From: Rhodopirellula sp. | Lineage (GTDB): Bacteria; Planctomycetota; Planctomycetia; Pirellulales; Pirellulaceae | Reading direction: 5' to 3' | DNA: 52,752 bases | NCBI GenBank assembly: GCA_024644085.1 | Contig: JAHELS010000018.1 | Coordinates: 1 to 52,752 of the forward strand | Part shown: positions 17,793 to 26,812 of the stretch, in pieces | Layout: every line of letters starts with the position of its first letter | Position numbering within the stretch: the first letter of the stretch is position 1 | The notes under the pieces: generated by a model | What the model saw: the letters and a program-made list of their open reading frames with translations, nothing else | What the model was told of the DNA's origin: nothing | Database searches by the model: none | Position numbers and translations under genes: made by a program

Positions 17793-20234
17793 ATGGACGC
17801 AGCGCGATACGCTCGCGTACGAGAGTTGTTTCTCGCGGCCGAAGAGTTGCCAGCGGAGCAGCAGGATGCCTTCTTGAAAGTGCAGGCCGGCGCCGACTCG
17901 GAACTGCTCGACGAAGTTCGCTCGCTGTTGACCGAGCACGATCCCGACTCCGCACGGATCGAGGGCGAGCGGGCTGTTCCGGTCGCTCCGCCAACTTCAA
18001 TCTCGTCAAGCTCGATCGCACCGCGTCAACCTTCCTCAAAAACGTCGACGGGCCAGCGAACCACGCGAGGAAACCCCGTCGGCGCTACTCAAGGCACGGG
18101 GAAAAAAAAGAAGGGTGCGGAAATCACCCAGCAAGGCGCCCAACGAACCCACGCTTCGCCACGTCACGCACAGCAGCGAGCAGAGACGCGCAAGTCTCCC
18201 GGTTCATTGTTGTGGGACCATCGGACCCGACGCAGCCGGCGACGTACATCACGATGGCTGTGGGTCGGTGCGCTGTTGCCGACCGCATTGATCGGATGGT
18301 GGACGTATCGCCAAGTCGATTCAACGATGAATCAAACCGTCCAAAACGAACTCGTGGGCATCGCCGACAGCGTCACGCTCGCGTCGAATCGTTATCTTGC
18401 CGACAAAGCTCAGCTCGTCGAATCATGGTCGCGACAACCGAGTATCCAAAGTGCGATCATCGACCTGGTCGAGCTTGCCGACCAAAGAATACCGAACGAC
18501 GATCTCCGAGCCGCCGAAGATTCAGATCAGATCAGGTCCGAGTTGCAAACACTCAGTGGTTTCGAGGACGTCAAGTTTATCGTCTGGAGTGATTCCTACC
18601 GCACGTTGGCAAGTTCGCTTCCCGACCGCTCAGATGTTGGAACCCCGGTTCCGCCCAGCGGGGCAGAGAACCTGGCGCGCGTGATGGCCGGGGAAACCGT
18701 GCTGTTCGGACCAAGCCGGCTCGAGACCCGCGAGGGCGAAACCTCATCCGAACCACATCCGGTGATGGCGATCATTGTCCCGGTCCAGAACGGTGAGGGC
18801 CAAACAGTCGCCTCGCTGCTGGTCCGCGGTATCGGCATGTTCGAAGAATTCCGGCGGATGTTCGTCGATGTGGCGATGGCCGGGAACCTGGACGCGTACG
18901 CGGTCGACCGGGATGGCGTGATGTTGATCGACAGCCCGAATGCTGCAGCACTGGCGACACAGAACAGACTCGATCTTGCGCCGGATCGAATCGCGGCAAC
19001 GCTTCGTGTGGCCGATCCCGGAATGGTAGTATCGCCCGAAAATCGATCCTCGGTCTTTCGTGCGATTTGCCCATTGACGATTGCCGTCGCCGGCGCGACG
19101 AGCGGGAATTCCGATGTTCGCATTCGGCCCTACAAAAACTACGCTGGCCAGGATGTTGTGGGCGCGTGGCGTTGGAATGACGATTGGAATCTCGGAATCA
19201 TCGTTGAACGCGAAGCCGACCGGGCTTTCGCGCCCGTCCGTATCGTTCGATTCGGATTTCTCTCACTCGGAAGCCTACTCTTTATCACAGCGTTCGTGGC
19301 GGCTGCGAAAATCGCACGCACATCCACCGCCGAACAGGCCGCCGTCCATCCTCTAAGCCGCTACGACGTGATTGGCGAACTCGGCAGCGGAGGGATGGGA
19401 GTCGTCTATCGCGCGCGGCACCGTCAACTCGGTCGCGATACCGCGCTGAAAGTGTTGATCGGCGACCGCCATAATAAAGACGATCAGTTGCGGTTTGACC
19501 GCGAAGCGAAACTGGCGGCAACGTTGAGCAACCCGCACAGCGTGATGATCTACGACTACGGGCACAGTGAAGAGGGTGAAGCGTTTTGCGTGATGGAGTT
19601 CCTGCGTGGCTTGACACTGCAGGAAGTTGTCGCCCGCAGCGGCCATCAACCTATCGGCCGCGTGCTTTTTATCCTTAGCCAGATTTGTGATGCGCTCTCG
19701 GAGGCCCACAGCTTGAATCTGCTGCACCGCGACATCAAACCTCAGAACATCATGCTCTCGCTCGACGCCTCGGTCGGCGACTGGGCCGTCGTGTTCGATT
19801 ACGGGTTGGCCAAACCGTTAAGCCCGGTCTCGGGTGTTTATCAGACATCGGAAACGATTTGGTCCGGAACGCCGATGTACATGGCTCCCGAGCGATTTCG
19901 CGAGCCGTCGGCAATGGATCCGCGTTCGGACATCTATAGCGTCGGTTGCGTCGCCTACTACCTGCTTTCCGGCCGTGCCCCGTTCATTGAGTGCGATCCC
20001 GAATCTCTGTTCGCATTGATCATCAGCGAACAACCACTCAGCATTGCAATCCATCGAAATGAAGACGTCCCGAGCGAGATTTCCGATCTGGTTCTCAAAT
20101 GCATGGCCAAGAATGCGGATGACCGGTATTCGACAATCCAGGAACTCAGCCGCGTTATCGATTATCTTCGATCCCGTTTCCCTTGGAGCGTCGACGAAGC
20201 TCGCGTCTGGTGGAAACACCACGGCAACGAATGA
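17793..20234 (+). CDS. Transmembrane serine/threonine protein kinase with extracytoplasmic sensor
   Basis: 813 residues. Residues 1-60 (MDAARYARVRELFLAAEELP, then LLDEVRSLLTEHDP) form the small helical module that normally precedes the kinase domain in sigma-X6-linked kinases. A Ser/Thr/Arg/Lys-rich linker (60-150), a membrane helix (~155-176), a ~300-residue extracytoplasmic region with Cache/PAS-like character (~177-483, for example IVPVQNGEGQTVASLLVRGI), and a second helix (~486-508) follow. The kinase is C-terminal (~523-800): GSGGMG (531-536), Lys553 in ALKVLI, HRDIKPQN with Asp647, D669YG in place of DFG, and MAPE. All catalytic residues are present. It lies 2 bp after the sigma gene, so sensing outside the cell could be passed to the sigma factor by phosphorylation (inference). 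Confidence 0.92.
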   Translation: MDAARYARVRELFLAAEELPAEQQDAFLKVQAGADSELLDEVRSLLTEHDPDSARIEGERAVPVAPPTSISSSSIAPRQPSSKTSTGQRTTRGNPVGATQGTGKKKKGAEITQQGAQRTHASPRHAQQRAETRKSPGSLLWDHRTRRSRRRTSRWLWVGALLPTALIGWWTYRQVDSTMNQTVQNELVGIADSVTLASNRYLADKAQLVESWSRQPSIQSAIIDLVELADQRIPNDDLRAAEDSDQIRSELQTLSGFEDVKFIVWSDSYRTLASSLPDRSDVGTPVPPSGAENLARVMAGETVLFGPSRLETREGETSSEPHPVMAIIVPVQNGEGQTVASLLVRGIGMFEEFRRMFVDVAMAGNLDAYAVDRDGVMLIDSPNAAALATQNRLDLAPDRIAATLRVADPGMVVSPENRSSVFRAICPLTIAVAGATSGNSDVRIRPYKNYAGQDVVGAWRWNDDWNLGIIVEREADRAFAPVRIVRFGFLSLGSLLFITAFVAAAKIARTSTAEQAAVHPLSRYDVIGELGSGGMGVVYRARHRQLGRDTALKVLIGDRHNKDDQLRFDREAKLAATLSNPHSVMIYDYGHSEEGEAFCVMEFLRGLTLQEVVARSGHQPIGRVLFILSQICDALSEAHSLNLLHRDIKPQNIMLSLDASVGDWAVVFDYGLAKPLSPVSGVYQTSETIWSGTPMYMAPERFREPSAMDPRSDIYSVGCVAYYLLSGRAPFIECDPESLFALIISEQPLSIAIHRNEDVPSEISDLVLKCMAKNADDRYSTIQELSRVIDYLRSRFPWSVDEARVWWKHHGNE

Positions 20235-20276
20235 AGCAAGCACCACAATCGTTTCCTCATCACGAAAGATACCACA

Positions 20277-21173
20277 TTGAGATTCTTCGCCCTCTTCATG
20301 ACCCTGCTGGTCGCCTCGGTCGCGCTGGCTGATGCGAAAAAAATTGTGCTGGTTGCGGGTAAACCTTCGCACCCGCCGCGCATGCACGAGTTCAATGCGG
20401 GCGTCCAGCTTCTCGCAAAGTGCCTCGAGGACGTCGCGGAAATCGACGCCCACTTTGTGCTCAATGGGTGGCCGGATGACGAATCGGTTTTTGACGACGC
20501 CGACGCGGTCGTGTTCTTCATGGACGGTGGCGGCCGGCACGAGGTTGTCCAGGAAGAAGGAAGGCGACTGGCCATGATCGACCAATGGGCATCGCGCGGT
20601 GTCGGACTTGGTTTCATGCATTACGGGGTCGAAGTCCTCGCCGACCAGGCTGGTGATCACTTCAAACGCTGGATCGGAGGACACTACGAACACATGCACT
20701 CGTGCAATCCGATCTGGGAACCGAGTTTTACCGCCTTCGCCGATCACGTGGTCACGCGCGGCGTCGAACCGTTCCAAATCAAGGACGAATGGTATTTCAA
20801 TATGCGGTTTGTCGCAGATCTCAGCGGGAACGAACCAACCAAAACCGAAAGCATTCAGTTCGTACCGATCCTGGTTGCCACGCCGCCCGACGAAGTTCGC
20901 GACGGGCCGTATGTCTACCCCAAGGGCCCGTACCCGCATATTCAAGCTGCCAAGGGCCGGGCCGAAACCATGATGTGGACCGTCGAGCGCGCCGGCGGCC
21001 GACGAGGGTTCGGGTTCACCGGTGGCCATTTCCACGACAATTGGGGAAACGATGCATTCCGCAAAGTCGTTCTCAACGCGATCGTCTGGATCGCCAAAGC
21101 TGAGGTCCCGCCGCAGGGTATCGAGTCGACCGTCATACCCGAGCAACTCGACGCGAATCTTGATCCCAAGTAA
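20277..21173 (+). CDS. ThuA-like exported protein
   Basis: 298 residues. The best start is a TTG at 20277, giving a short signal peptide MRFFALFMTLLVASVALADA; the ATG at 20298 would leave only a stunted one. The body matches the ThuA-like (trehalose-utilisation, class-I-glutamine-amidotransferase-fold) family: KKIVLVAGKPSHPPRMHEF, DAVVFFMDGGGRHEV, VGLGFMHYGVEVL, and RRGFGFTGGHFHDNWGND near the C-terminus. Such proteins are abundant in planctomycetes, where they accompany sugar or glycan breakdown; the reaction is not established. It lies 42 bp after the kinase gene on the same strand, but nothing else links the two. An 18-bp tandem repeat begins 91 bp after its stop. Confidence 0.87.
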   Translation: MRFFALFMTLLVASVALADAKKIVLVAGKPSHPPRMHEFNAGVQLLAKCLEDVAEIDAHFVLNGWPDDESVFDDADAVVFFMDGGGRHEVVQEEGRRLAMIDQWASRGVGLGFMHYGVEVLADQAGDHFKRWIGGHYEHMHSCNPIWEPSFTAFADHVVTRGVEPFQIKDEWYFNMRFVADLSGNEPTKTESIQFVPILVATPPDEVRDGPYVYPKGPYPHIQAAKGRAETMMWTVERAGGRRGFGFTGGHFHDNWGNDAFRKVVLNAIVWIAKAEVPPQGIESTVIPEQLDANLDPK

Positions 21174-21264
21174 CGCTCCTACCCACGCGTGGTTTCGGTT
21201 TTCCACATCGAGAAACCACCCCGATCGATCCGATGATTCAAACGGGTGAACCCCGATTCGTCTT

Positions 21265-21390
21265 TTGGAATTCTCGCAGTCCTTGGAATTCTCGCAGTCC
21301 TTGGAGTTCTCGCAGTCCTTGGAGTTCTCGCAGTCCTTGAAGTTCTCGCAGTCCTTGGAGTTCTCGCAGTCCTTGAAGTTCTCGGGGCAA
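21265..21390. repeat. 18-bp tandem repeat, about seven copies
   Basis: Six full units of TTGGAATTCTCGCAGTCC and a seventh degenerate one (ending TCGGGGCAA) lie head to tail with no spacers. Units differ only at two purines, reading TTGGAATTC, TTGGAGTTC or TTGAAGTTC. Because 18 is a multiple of three, all frames stay open across the block: the reverse strand reads D-C-E-N-S/F-K repeated, the forward strand V/I-L-A-V-L-G/E. The block lies between the ThuA-like gene and the end of the OsmC-like gene on the other strand, and no supported gene covers it. It is a minisatellite-like array, likely variable in copy number between strains. Confidence 0.9.
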
Positions 21391-21458
21391 CCGGCACTCG
21401 GCGGCAAAGCACCTTCCCAGATGCATCACGCCACCGAGTGCCGGGAGAACCGATTGAC

Positions 21459-22043
21459 CTACGCCAAGCTGACGTTGCCCTTGATCTCGATCGACTCGGC
21501 GATCAATCCATAGACAGGCGAGCATTTGCAAAGTTCACGGATCTGATCGAGTTGTGAGTCGGTCACGTTTCCGGTGACTTTCACGTCATACTCGACCGTA
21601 CCAAGGCAGGCACAATGATCTTCCGGACCCCTGATCGCAAATAACACGCGAGGATCAACCGTGGTCCGGATTTTTACTTCCAGCCCTTCGGTGTCGATCC
21701 CCAAGCGTGCGGCGTTGAAGGTGATGGAATTAACCACGCAAGCCGCCGTGGCCGCCAACGTCATCTCAACCGGCTCCATCCGGTCGGTGGGCCCGGGAAT
21801 TCCGATCATCTCCTCGACTTCGCGCCATGCTCCAAACGGAAACGTGTAATGGCGGGTTTCTCGGTCGACCCGTTGGCCATCGAGTTCGTAGGGGCCCACA
21901 TGCACGGTGCTTCGGCCGACCTGGCCTTCGTACAGCGCGCAAGCCTCGAGACGCAATTTTCCCTTTTCGGGGTTGTTCACCAGGAACTCGCGAAATGCAT
22001 CCAGCTTTTCGAGATCCACGTTTTGATTCAGCGTCGCAGTCAT
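21459..22043 (-). CDS. OsmC family protein
   Basis: 194 residues from the ATG at 22043, supported by AAGGAG seven bases upstream; the longer frame to 22070 adds nine unlikely residues. The protein has the OsmC/Ohr fold features: GPYELDGQRVDRETRHYTFP early, the central helix with PVEMTLAATAACVVNSI (first cysteine) and the C-terminal helix region IRELCKCSPVYGLIAESIEI (second cysteine pair). OsmC-type proteins reduce organic hydroperoxides with two cysteines and electrons from dihydrolipoyl groups or thiols; many members of this looser group are uncharacterised. It lies downstream of the MoxR gene on the same strand, but 297 bp away, so it probably has its own promoter. Confidence 0.87.
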   Translation of the reverse strand: MTATLNQNVDLEKLDAFREFLVNNPEKGKLRLEACALYEGQVGRSTVHVGPYELDGQRVDRETRHYTFPFGAWREVEEMIGIPGPTDRMEPVEMTLAATAACVVNSITFNAARLGIDTEGLEVKIRTTVDPRVLFAIRGPEDHCACLGTVEYDVKVTGNVTDSQLDQIRELCKCSPVYGLIAESIEIKGNVSLA

Positions 22044-22340
22044 CTTTGCACTCCTTGAACAGAAACACAAACAACAGGCGACAGGGTGCCGCCGTGAAAA
22101 ATGACTTCGTTATTCAACGTCATCGCGAATCGATCGGCGTTGATCGACCGTTTGCCGCAAGCTGGGACGTTTCAGAAGTCCCCAGGCGATGGAAGGTTCA
22201 AGAAACGGCGACAGCAAGTTTGCGATTGATTGGCGATTCGACGCCCATCGCAACAGATCGCTCCATCGATCTCGACGCTCAAACTATCTCTGTGATATCA
22301 AAGCGGAGAATCACAGTCAAACGCGTTGCGTCGACCTGTT
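22044..22340. other. Intergenic region between MoxR and OsmC-like genes
   Basis: 297 bp with no supported gene. A forward frame starting at a GTG near 22094 runs through it but has no recognisable product and continues antisense to the MoxR gene. The region most likely holds the promoter and leader of the OsmC-like gene, whose ribosome site is clear. No convincing -35/-10 pair or terminator could be picked out. Confidence 0.5.
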
Positions 22341-23345
22341 TCAGTCGCTCTTCTCAGGCACTCGTTCAAGAATATCGAGCAGCACCTGATCGGGGTCGAT
22401 TCCTTCGGCCTGAGCTTCAAAGTTCAACAGCACGCGGTGCCGCATGGCGGGCAAAAAGACGCGCCGCACATCCTCGAAGCTGACGTTGTACCGCCCCTCC
22501 AGAAGGGCTCGTACCTTTGAGGCAAGGGCCAACGTCTGGGCTCCGCGAGGGCTGGCGCCCCAGCGAACGTAGTTGTTGGTCGCATCGACGCTGTGAGGCC
22601 CATCGGGATGAGTCGCGAGGTTCAATCGAACGAGATAGTCCTGGACATGGGGCGCCAGAATTACCTGTCGCACCATCTCCTGCCACTTCAAGATTTCCGC
22701 TCCATCCATCACTTTTTCAAGCTCGATTTTCTCGCCACGCGTGGTCCGATCGACGATCGTGTTGAGATCCTCGCGGTTGCTGTAGCCAACGACGAGTTTG
22801 AACAAGAACCGGTCGAGCTGGGCCTCGGGCAACGGGTACGTGCCTTCCTGTTCGATCGGATTCTGGGTTGCCAGCACGAAGAATGGCTTCGCTAGTTCGA
22901 ATCGAGTGCCGCCGGCTGTGACGGTGCCTTCCTGCATCGTTTCGAGCATGGCCGATTGGGTCTTCGGCGTCGCTCGGTTGATTTCATCAGCCAACAGGAT
23001 CTGCGTGAAGACCGGACCCCGTTGAAATTCGAAAGCCCGCCGGCCCTCGGAATCTTCGACGATCATGTTCGTCCCGAGAATATCAGCCGGCATCAGATCG
23101 GGAGTGAATTGGATTCGGTTGAATTCAAGATCCAGAACTTGCGCCAGGGTTCGCACAAGCATCGTTTTGCCGAGGCCGGGCACGCCTTCCAACAAACAAT
23201 GCCCGCCGCACAAAACCGCTGTCAACACGCCGTGCACGATGTCCTCGTGCCCGACGATCATGCGGCCGATCATCTCGCATATCGCGTTGTACCGGTCGCG
23301 AAATTGCTCGGCCTGGGCCTGCATCGATTCAACAGTAGTACTCAT
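22341..23345 (-). CDS. MoxR-family AAA+ ATPase
   Basis: 334 residues, typical for MoxR. Walker A is GVPGLGKT in LLEGVPGLGKTMLVR, Walker B is ILLADEINRA, sensor-1 region FFVLATQNPIEQEGTYPLPE and the following AQLDRFLFK arginine-finger region are all intact; the C-terminal lid carries YVRWGASPRGAQTLALASK. MoxR ATPases act as chaperones that help insert metals or assemble VWA-domain protein complexes, and are usually followed by DUF58 and VWA/BatA-type genes. None is present here: the next gene on the strand is an OsmC-like protein after a 297-bp gap, and upstream lies an unrelated flavoenzyme. Its partners must be elsewhere or absent. Confidence 0.95.
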   Translation of the reverse strand: MSTTVESMQAQAEQFRDRYNAICEMIGRMIVGHEDIVHGVLTAVLCGGHCLLEGVPGLGKTMLVRTLAQVLDLEFNRIQFTPDLMPADILGTNMIVEDSEGRRAFEFQRGPVFTQILLADEINRATPKTQSAMLETMQEGTVTAGGTRFELAKPFFVLATQNPIEQEGTYPLPEAQLDRFLFKLVVGYSNREDLNTIVDRTTRGEKIELEKVMDGAEILKWQEMVRQVILAPHVQDYLVRLNLATHPDGPHSVDATNNYVRWGASPRGAQTLALASKVRALLEGRYNVSFEDVRRVFLPAMRHRVLLNFEAQAEGIDPDQVLLDILERVPEKSD

Positions 23346-23432
23346 TAGCGATTGGGCAATTACGAAGGTGCGGGGACAAGGACAGCGGCGTTTATCATAG
23401 CCGAAAGAGGTCCGCCGGGGCGACGACGAGAC

Positions 23433-24857
23433 TTAGATCGATTTTTTCACCGCTTTGAGCTGATCCCGTTCCGGACGCTCCTTGTAAAACGGATCGAGCG
23501 GATAACAACCGCTGATGATTCCATTTCTCGGAGCCGTCGTGCAATCGCTGAACGTACGACACACGATCTTTCGCGTCATCACCCTTCCGGCCAACACATC
23601 GGCCGGTAAATCGGGATAAGACAAGACCATCCGTCCCAACCCCACCGAATCAACCATCCCGGCGCCAACCACAGCCTGGGCGACATGCGGCAGGTAATCT
23701 TGCAGGTAAGTGTAACCCGATCCAACAAAAACAAGTTTGCTGAACCGGCGCTTCAGTTCCGCCGTCGCGTGAATCTGTCGAGCCACTCCGACCAACGGAT
23801 CCTCAGGCGGATCGTATCCATCGCTGGGAGGGAAGTAGGCCGGCCGCTGGATGTGTGGATTGTAATAGGGGCTTCCCGCCGACGTGCAGACGAGTTGAAT
23901 GCCCAGATCTTCCAACAAGCTCATGAACCTCGCAGGTTCTTCGAGGTCAATCCCACGACCGCTGGTATCCGCACCAAAGGCAAGCCTTGCTTCGCCATCC
24001 GCCTCAGGCACACCAACGCCATCCGCGCCGCGACAATACGGTATGAAATCGAAGATGCTTATTCGAACGGCGATTTCCAGCGACGGAGCCAATGCCCGGA
24101 TCCCAGCTGCGATCTCCCGAAGGAAACGTGTGCGATTCTCGAAACTGCCGCCATAACGTCCCGCGCGATCCACACCGCTCAACAATTCATGACCGAGATA
24201 ACCATGACAATGCTTGATATCAACAAACGCGAAACCCGCCTTCTCGGCGTGAACCGCCGCGGTCACGAAATCATCACTTAATACTTGCAACTCGTCGTCG
24301 CTGAGCGTCGCCGAATCATCGTGGATCCCGACTCGCGAATCGAGCGCCGCGTTTCGATGAGCGATTCTGGGTTCCCGGTGATTCTTCTCATTGGGACAGG
24401 CGAAGCGTCCCGAGTGCGTCAGTTGCAAACCGACAAGAAGGTCGTCGGTCGTATCAAATCGCTCCTGGTGCACCTCACACAGTTCAACCCGCAACGATTC
24501 AATCTCAGATAGGTTTTTCTCGTTGATCAACAATTGATTCGGGTTGGCTCGACCATCGTGGCGCACCGCAACGGCTTCGCCGCCCCAGATCAGCTTCGCA
24601 CCGCTGAGTCCAAAATTACGCCATCGCCGGCGAGTCATCTGCGTCGGTCGGCCATCGCGCGTACCATCCCAACCTTCCATCGGCAAAATGCAAAACCGAT
24701 TTCCAACGACGACATCACCAACCGCCAACGATTGGGCCAAGGGCGATTGGTCGGCAGCCAGGACCGATGCATCGCATGGCAACTCGACTCCAAGCTCGGC
24801 AAGATAGCCGGTGAAATCAGACTGCGTCTTGAAACTTGCTATCCGCCGGTACGCCAT
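23433..24857 (-). CDS. Old Yellow Enzyme-like NADH:flavin oxidoreductase
   Basis: 474 residues from the ATG at 24857, whose A is shared with the TGA of the upstream DapA-like gene (TGATG), so the two are coupled. The FMN-dependent TIM-barrel signature is clear: [17 protein letters not shown] at the start of the barrel, [15 protein letters not shown] (catalytic-tyrosine region, equivalent to HGAHGYL in the family), [16 protein letters not shown], and [18 protein letters not shown] near the phosphate-binding end. It is about 100 residues longer than classical Old Yellow Enzymes, with an N-terminal extension of ~45 residues. Relatives reduce activated C=C bonds or demethylate. Pairing with an aldolase-type enzyme and a divergent AraC regulator suggests an inducible catabolic pathway for an unknown carbon source. 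Confidence 0.88.
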   Translation of the reverse strand: MAYRRIASFKTQSDFTGYLAELGVELPCDASVLAADQSPLAQSLAVGDVVVGNRFCILPMEGWDGTRDGRPTQMTRRRWRNFGLSGAKLIWGGEAVAVRHDGRANPNQLLINEKNLSEIESLRVELCEVHQERFDTTDDLLVGLQLTHSGRFACPNEKNHREPRIAHRNAALDSRVGIHDDSATLSDDELQVLSDDFVTAAVHAEKAGFAFVDIKHCHGYLGHELLSGVDRAGRYGGSFENRTRFLREIAAGIRALAPSLEIAVRISIFDFIPYCRGADGVGVPEADGEARLAFGADTSGRGIDLEEPARFMSLLEDLGIQLVCTSAGSPYYNPHIQRPAYFPPSDGYDPPEDPLVGVARQIHATAELKRRFSKLVFVGSGYTYLQDYLPHVAQAVVGAGMVDSVGLGRMVLSYPDLPADVLAGRVMTRKIVCRTFSDCTTAPRNGIISGCYPLDPFYKERPERDQLKAVKKSI

Positions 24858-25822
24858 CAATCCGATGCCTCAAGCAGCTTACGCAAATCGCGCTCGATGA
24901 GTTCCAGAACCGCAACATCACTCTGCCCGCGATGCGGTGAATCGGGGTGCGCTCGATTGCTCGCTAACATTCCTCGCAATTTTAAGAACGTGGCTGCGGA
25001 ATGCTTGTAGGCCGGTGCCGGATCACGGAACGCGAATGCACCGAGATACTGCAACAGGTCATTCATTTCGTAGAATCCCGGATCACCCGATTCCCACATT
25101 GCATCACGTCGTGCGAAGGCGTCCGGCGCAAATGTACTCAAACCCAGCAGGTAATCACTGCCGTACATCACCATGTCGATCGCGAGATCGTTTCCGGTGA
25201 AGACCTTGAAATCGGGTCGAATCCGGTTGCGCAGCTCGAGTCGCTGCCACTCGGGCAACCGGCGCAGCGAAGAATGCTTGGCGCCGATCGCGTTGGGAAT
25301 CTGCATCAACTGTTCGTACACGTCGAGCGAATAGATTCTACCGAACGGCGCGAACATCGTGCCGAGTTCGAAAAACAAAAACGAGTCACACGCCCGGGAT
25401 AGTTTGCGATAAGCGTCGACCAGGTCCTCATCGGGCAATTCAATCAAACCGAACGACTGAAAGAAAACGGGTGTGCCGGAGTGTCGCTGAATCTGATCGA
25501 TACCATTGCGATATGAATCGGCGTCGAACGCAGCTCCGGAAGAGTCACCGACGAAAACACCGGCGACGTATTGCCGCCCCTCAGCCATCTCGCAGGTGCG
25601 TCGCAGCACTTCCTCGCGTGTGGAATCATCGATCAGATTGGCATACCCTGTGTCCATGTTGACGGCGGGAATCAATCCGGCATCGAACGTCCGCCTTAAG
25701 TGATTGGTGAAGCCCGACCAATCAACATCATCATCTTCGGCATAGGGGAGCAAGATCGCCGAGATACCGGTGATCTTGCGGCGCGGCGTCAACAATAAGT
25801 TGGGATCGATTGCTGCAGTCAC
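24857..25822 (-). CDS. Dihydrodipicolinate synthase (DapA)-family aldolase/lyase
   Basis: 321 residues, GTG start at 25822. It matches the DapA/N-acetylneuraminate lyase TIM barrel: [17 protein letters not shown] at the N-terminus and the Schiff-base lysine in [10 protein letters not shown]. The GTGYANLID-type threonine motif is degenerate ([11 protein letters not shown]), and the usual catalytic tyrosine region YYN.P is replaced by [10 protein letters not shown], so the enzyme is unlikely to make lysine precursors; it probably cleaves or dehydrates a sugar acid or related keto acid. It is the first gene of a two-gene unit with the Old-Yellow-Enzyme-like protein and is divergent from an AraC-type regulator, with palindromes in the 150-bp gap. 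Confidence 0.85.
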   Translation of the reverse strand: MTAAIDPNLLLTPRRKITGISAILLPYAEDDDVDWSGFTNHLRRTFDAGLIPAVNMDTGYANLIDDSTREEVLRRTCEMAEGRQYVAGVFVGDSSGAAFDADSYRNGIDQIQRHSGTPVFFQSFGLIELPDEDLVDAYRKLSRACDSFLFFELGTMFAPFGRIYSLDVYEQLMQIPNAIGAKHSSLRRLPEWQRLELRNRIRPDFKVFTGNDLAIDMVMYGSDYLLGLSTFAPDAFARRDAMWESGDPGFYEMNDLLQYLGAFAFRDPAPAYKHSAATFLKLRGMLASNRAHPDSPHRGQSDVAVLELIERDLRKLLEASD

Positions 25823-25926
25823 AGTGCTGATTCCGGCCTGACGCGAAGATTCGGCGCGGTGCGGGTCCCGCTTTGCGCCTGAAACAAACCGCTCAAGTTA
25901 CTTGCACTTCGCGCTCCGGTCTTGGA

Positions 25927-25957
25927 AAATTGGGCGATCGGCCAATTTGCAAATCGG
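25927..25957. promoter_or_regulatory. Two overlapping palindromes, candidate operator
   Basis: Positions 25927-25948 form a 22-bp palindrome with arms AAATTGG and CCAATTT around GCGATCGG (20 of 22 positions symmetric). It overlaps a second 16-bp palindrome, 25942-25957, with core ATTTGCAAAT flanked by CC and GG. Both lie upstream of the AraC-type gene's preferred GTG (25973) and 105-135 bp upstream of the divergent DapA-like start. The position is that expected of an operator shared by regulator and target operon. AraC proteins more often use direct repeats, so a second regulator is possible. Confidence 0.55.
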
Positions 25958-25972
25958 GCAAGCGGGGGTTTT

Positions 25973-26812
25973 GTGACGACCAATCTGACAGATCGTGCAC
26001 TACCCGAAGAACTGCCCCCCTGGGGCGTTCTCGTGCTCGAAAGCCATCACAGCGCGCAATTCACGATGGAATGGAGGACCCACCCATTCATCAAAGTCGT
26101 CTACGTGCTGCAGGGGAAGGGAACATTTCATCTCGGAGAAGCCAAGGAATACTTTTCGGCGGGCGACGTGATCATCGTTCCACCAGGGACTCGCAACAGG
26201 ATCGACGATGACCCCGCCGCGGCATCGAGTCTGTATGTGTGCTGTGTCGCGAAGTCTCTTGTAAGCTTCGATCCAGTTCTCGCCGACCAATTGCCGTGCC
26301 AGGTGCTGCGCGGCGACGGCCACTTCGCAAATCGGGTCGCATCGCTCCTGCGGCGAATGGTTCACGTCCAGGTTCTGGAGTCGCCCTCGCGAGCGATCAC
26401 GATGGTTGCCGATGCGATGAAAATGATCCAGGCGGTTTTGGATCGCAATCAAAAGCGAACGAAAAACGAGAAGCCGACAAGTGATGAAAGAATGGCGATC
26501 CAGCGCTATGTCGATCGGCTGCCGAGCAATTTTTTTGATGAAACGTCGATCGATGTTGCGGCCAGCGGTCTGGGGATCCCCCGCCGCACGTTCACGAAAC
26601 TATTCGTCGAGGTCACCGGGGACACGTGGCTGAATCACATTCGCTGTCTCGCAATCTCTCACGCCAAGCGGCGATTGCGGGAAACCGACTTGCCAATCAC
26701 ATCGATCGCGTTTGAATGCGGGTTCAACGACCTGTCGACATTCTATCGGCAATTCAAAAAGCATTGCGGTGTGACGCCGCGTGAATATCGATCAGCGGCC
26801 GATTCGGTATAG
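25973..26812 (+). CDS. AraC-family transcriptional regulator with cupin sensor domain
   Basis: 279 residues from the GTG at 25973, which follows a GGGGG run; the frame is open to a TTG at 25922 but that would translate straight through the palindromes. The N-terminal half is a cupin (HPFIKVVYVLQGKGTFHLGE, YFSAGDVIIVPPGTRNRID), the usual ligand-binding part of AraC regulators. The C-terminal ~100 residues hold both helix-turn-helix motifs: IDVAASGLGIPRRTFTKLF and LPITSIAFECGFNDLSTFYR, ending VTPREYRSAAD. Divergent from the DapA-like/Old-Yellow-Enzyme-like pair, it is probably their activator (inference). Its 3' end overlaps the convergent PQQ-propeller gene by 21 bp. Confidence 0.9.
   Translation: MTTNLTDRALPEELPPWGVLVLESHHSAQFTMEWRTHPFIKVVYVLQGKGTFHLGEAKEYFSAGDVIIVPPGTRNRIDDDPAAASSLYVCCVAKSLVSFDPVLADQLPCQVLRGDGHFANRVASLLRRMVHVQVLESPSRAITMVADAMKMIQAVLDRNQKRTKNEKPTSDERMAIQRYVDRLPSNFFDETSIDVAASGLGIPRRTFTKLFVEVTGDTWLNHIRCLAISHAKRRLRETDLPITSIAFECGFNDLSTFYRQFKKHCGVTPREYRSAADSV

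Noticed and set aside
21265-21390. CRISPR array
   Set aside because: Units are directly abutting with no spacers, and no cas genes are present.
19818-21407. 529-codon open frame on the minus strand beginning with the DCENSK repeat
   Set aside because: It lies antisense to the kinase catalytic domain and the ThuA-like gene, both of which have clear family motifs; the long frame is a by-product of their codon bias and the repeat.
22094-22340. Small + strand gene starting with GTG upstream of the OsmC-like gene
   Set aside because: The frame runs on antisense into the MoxR gene, lacks a ribosome site and has no recognisable product.
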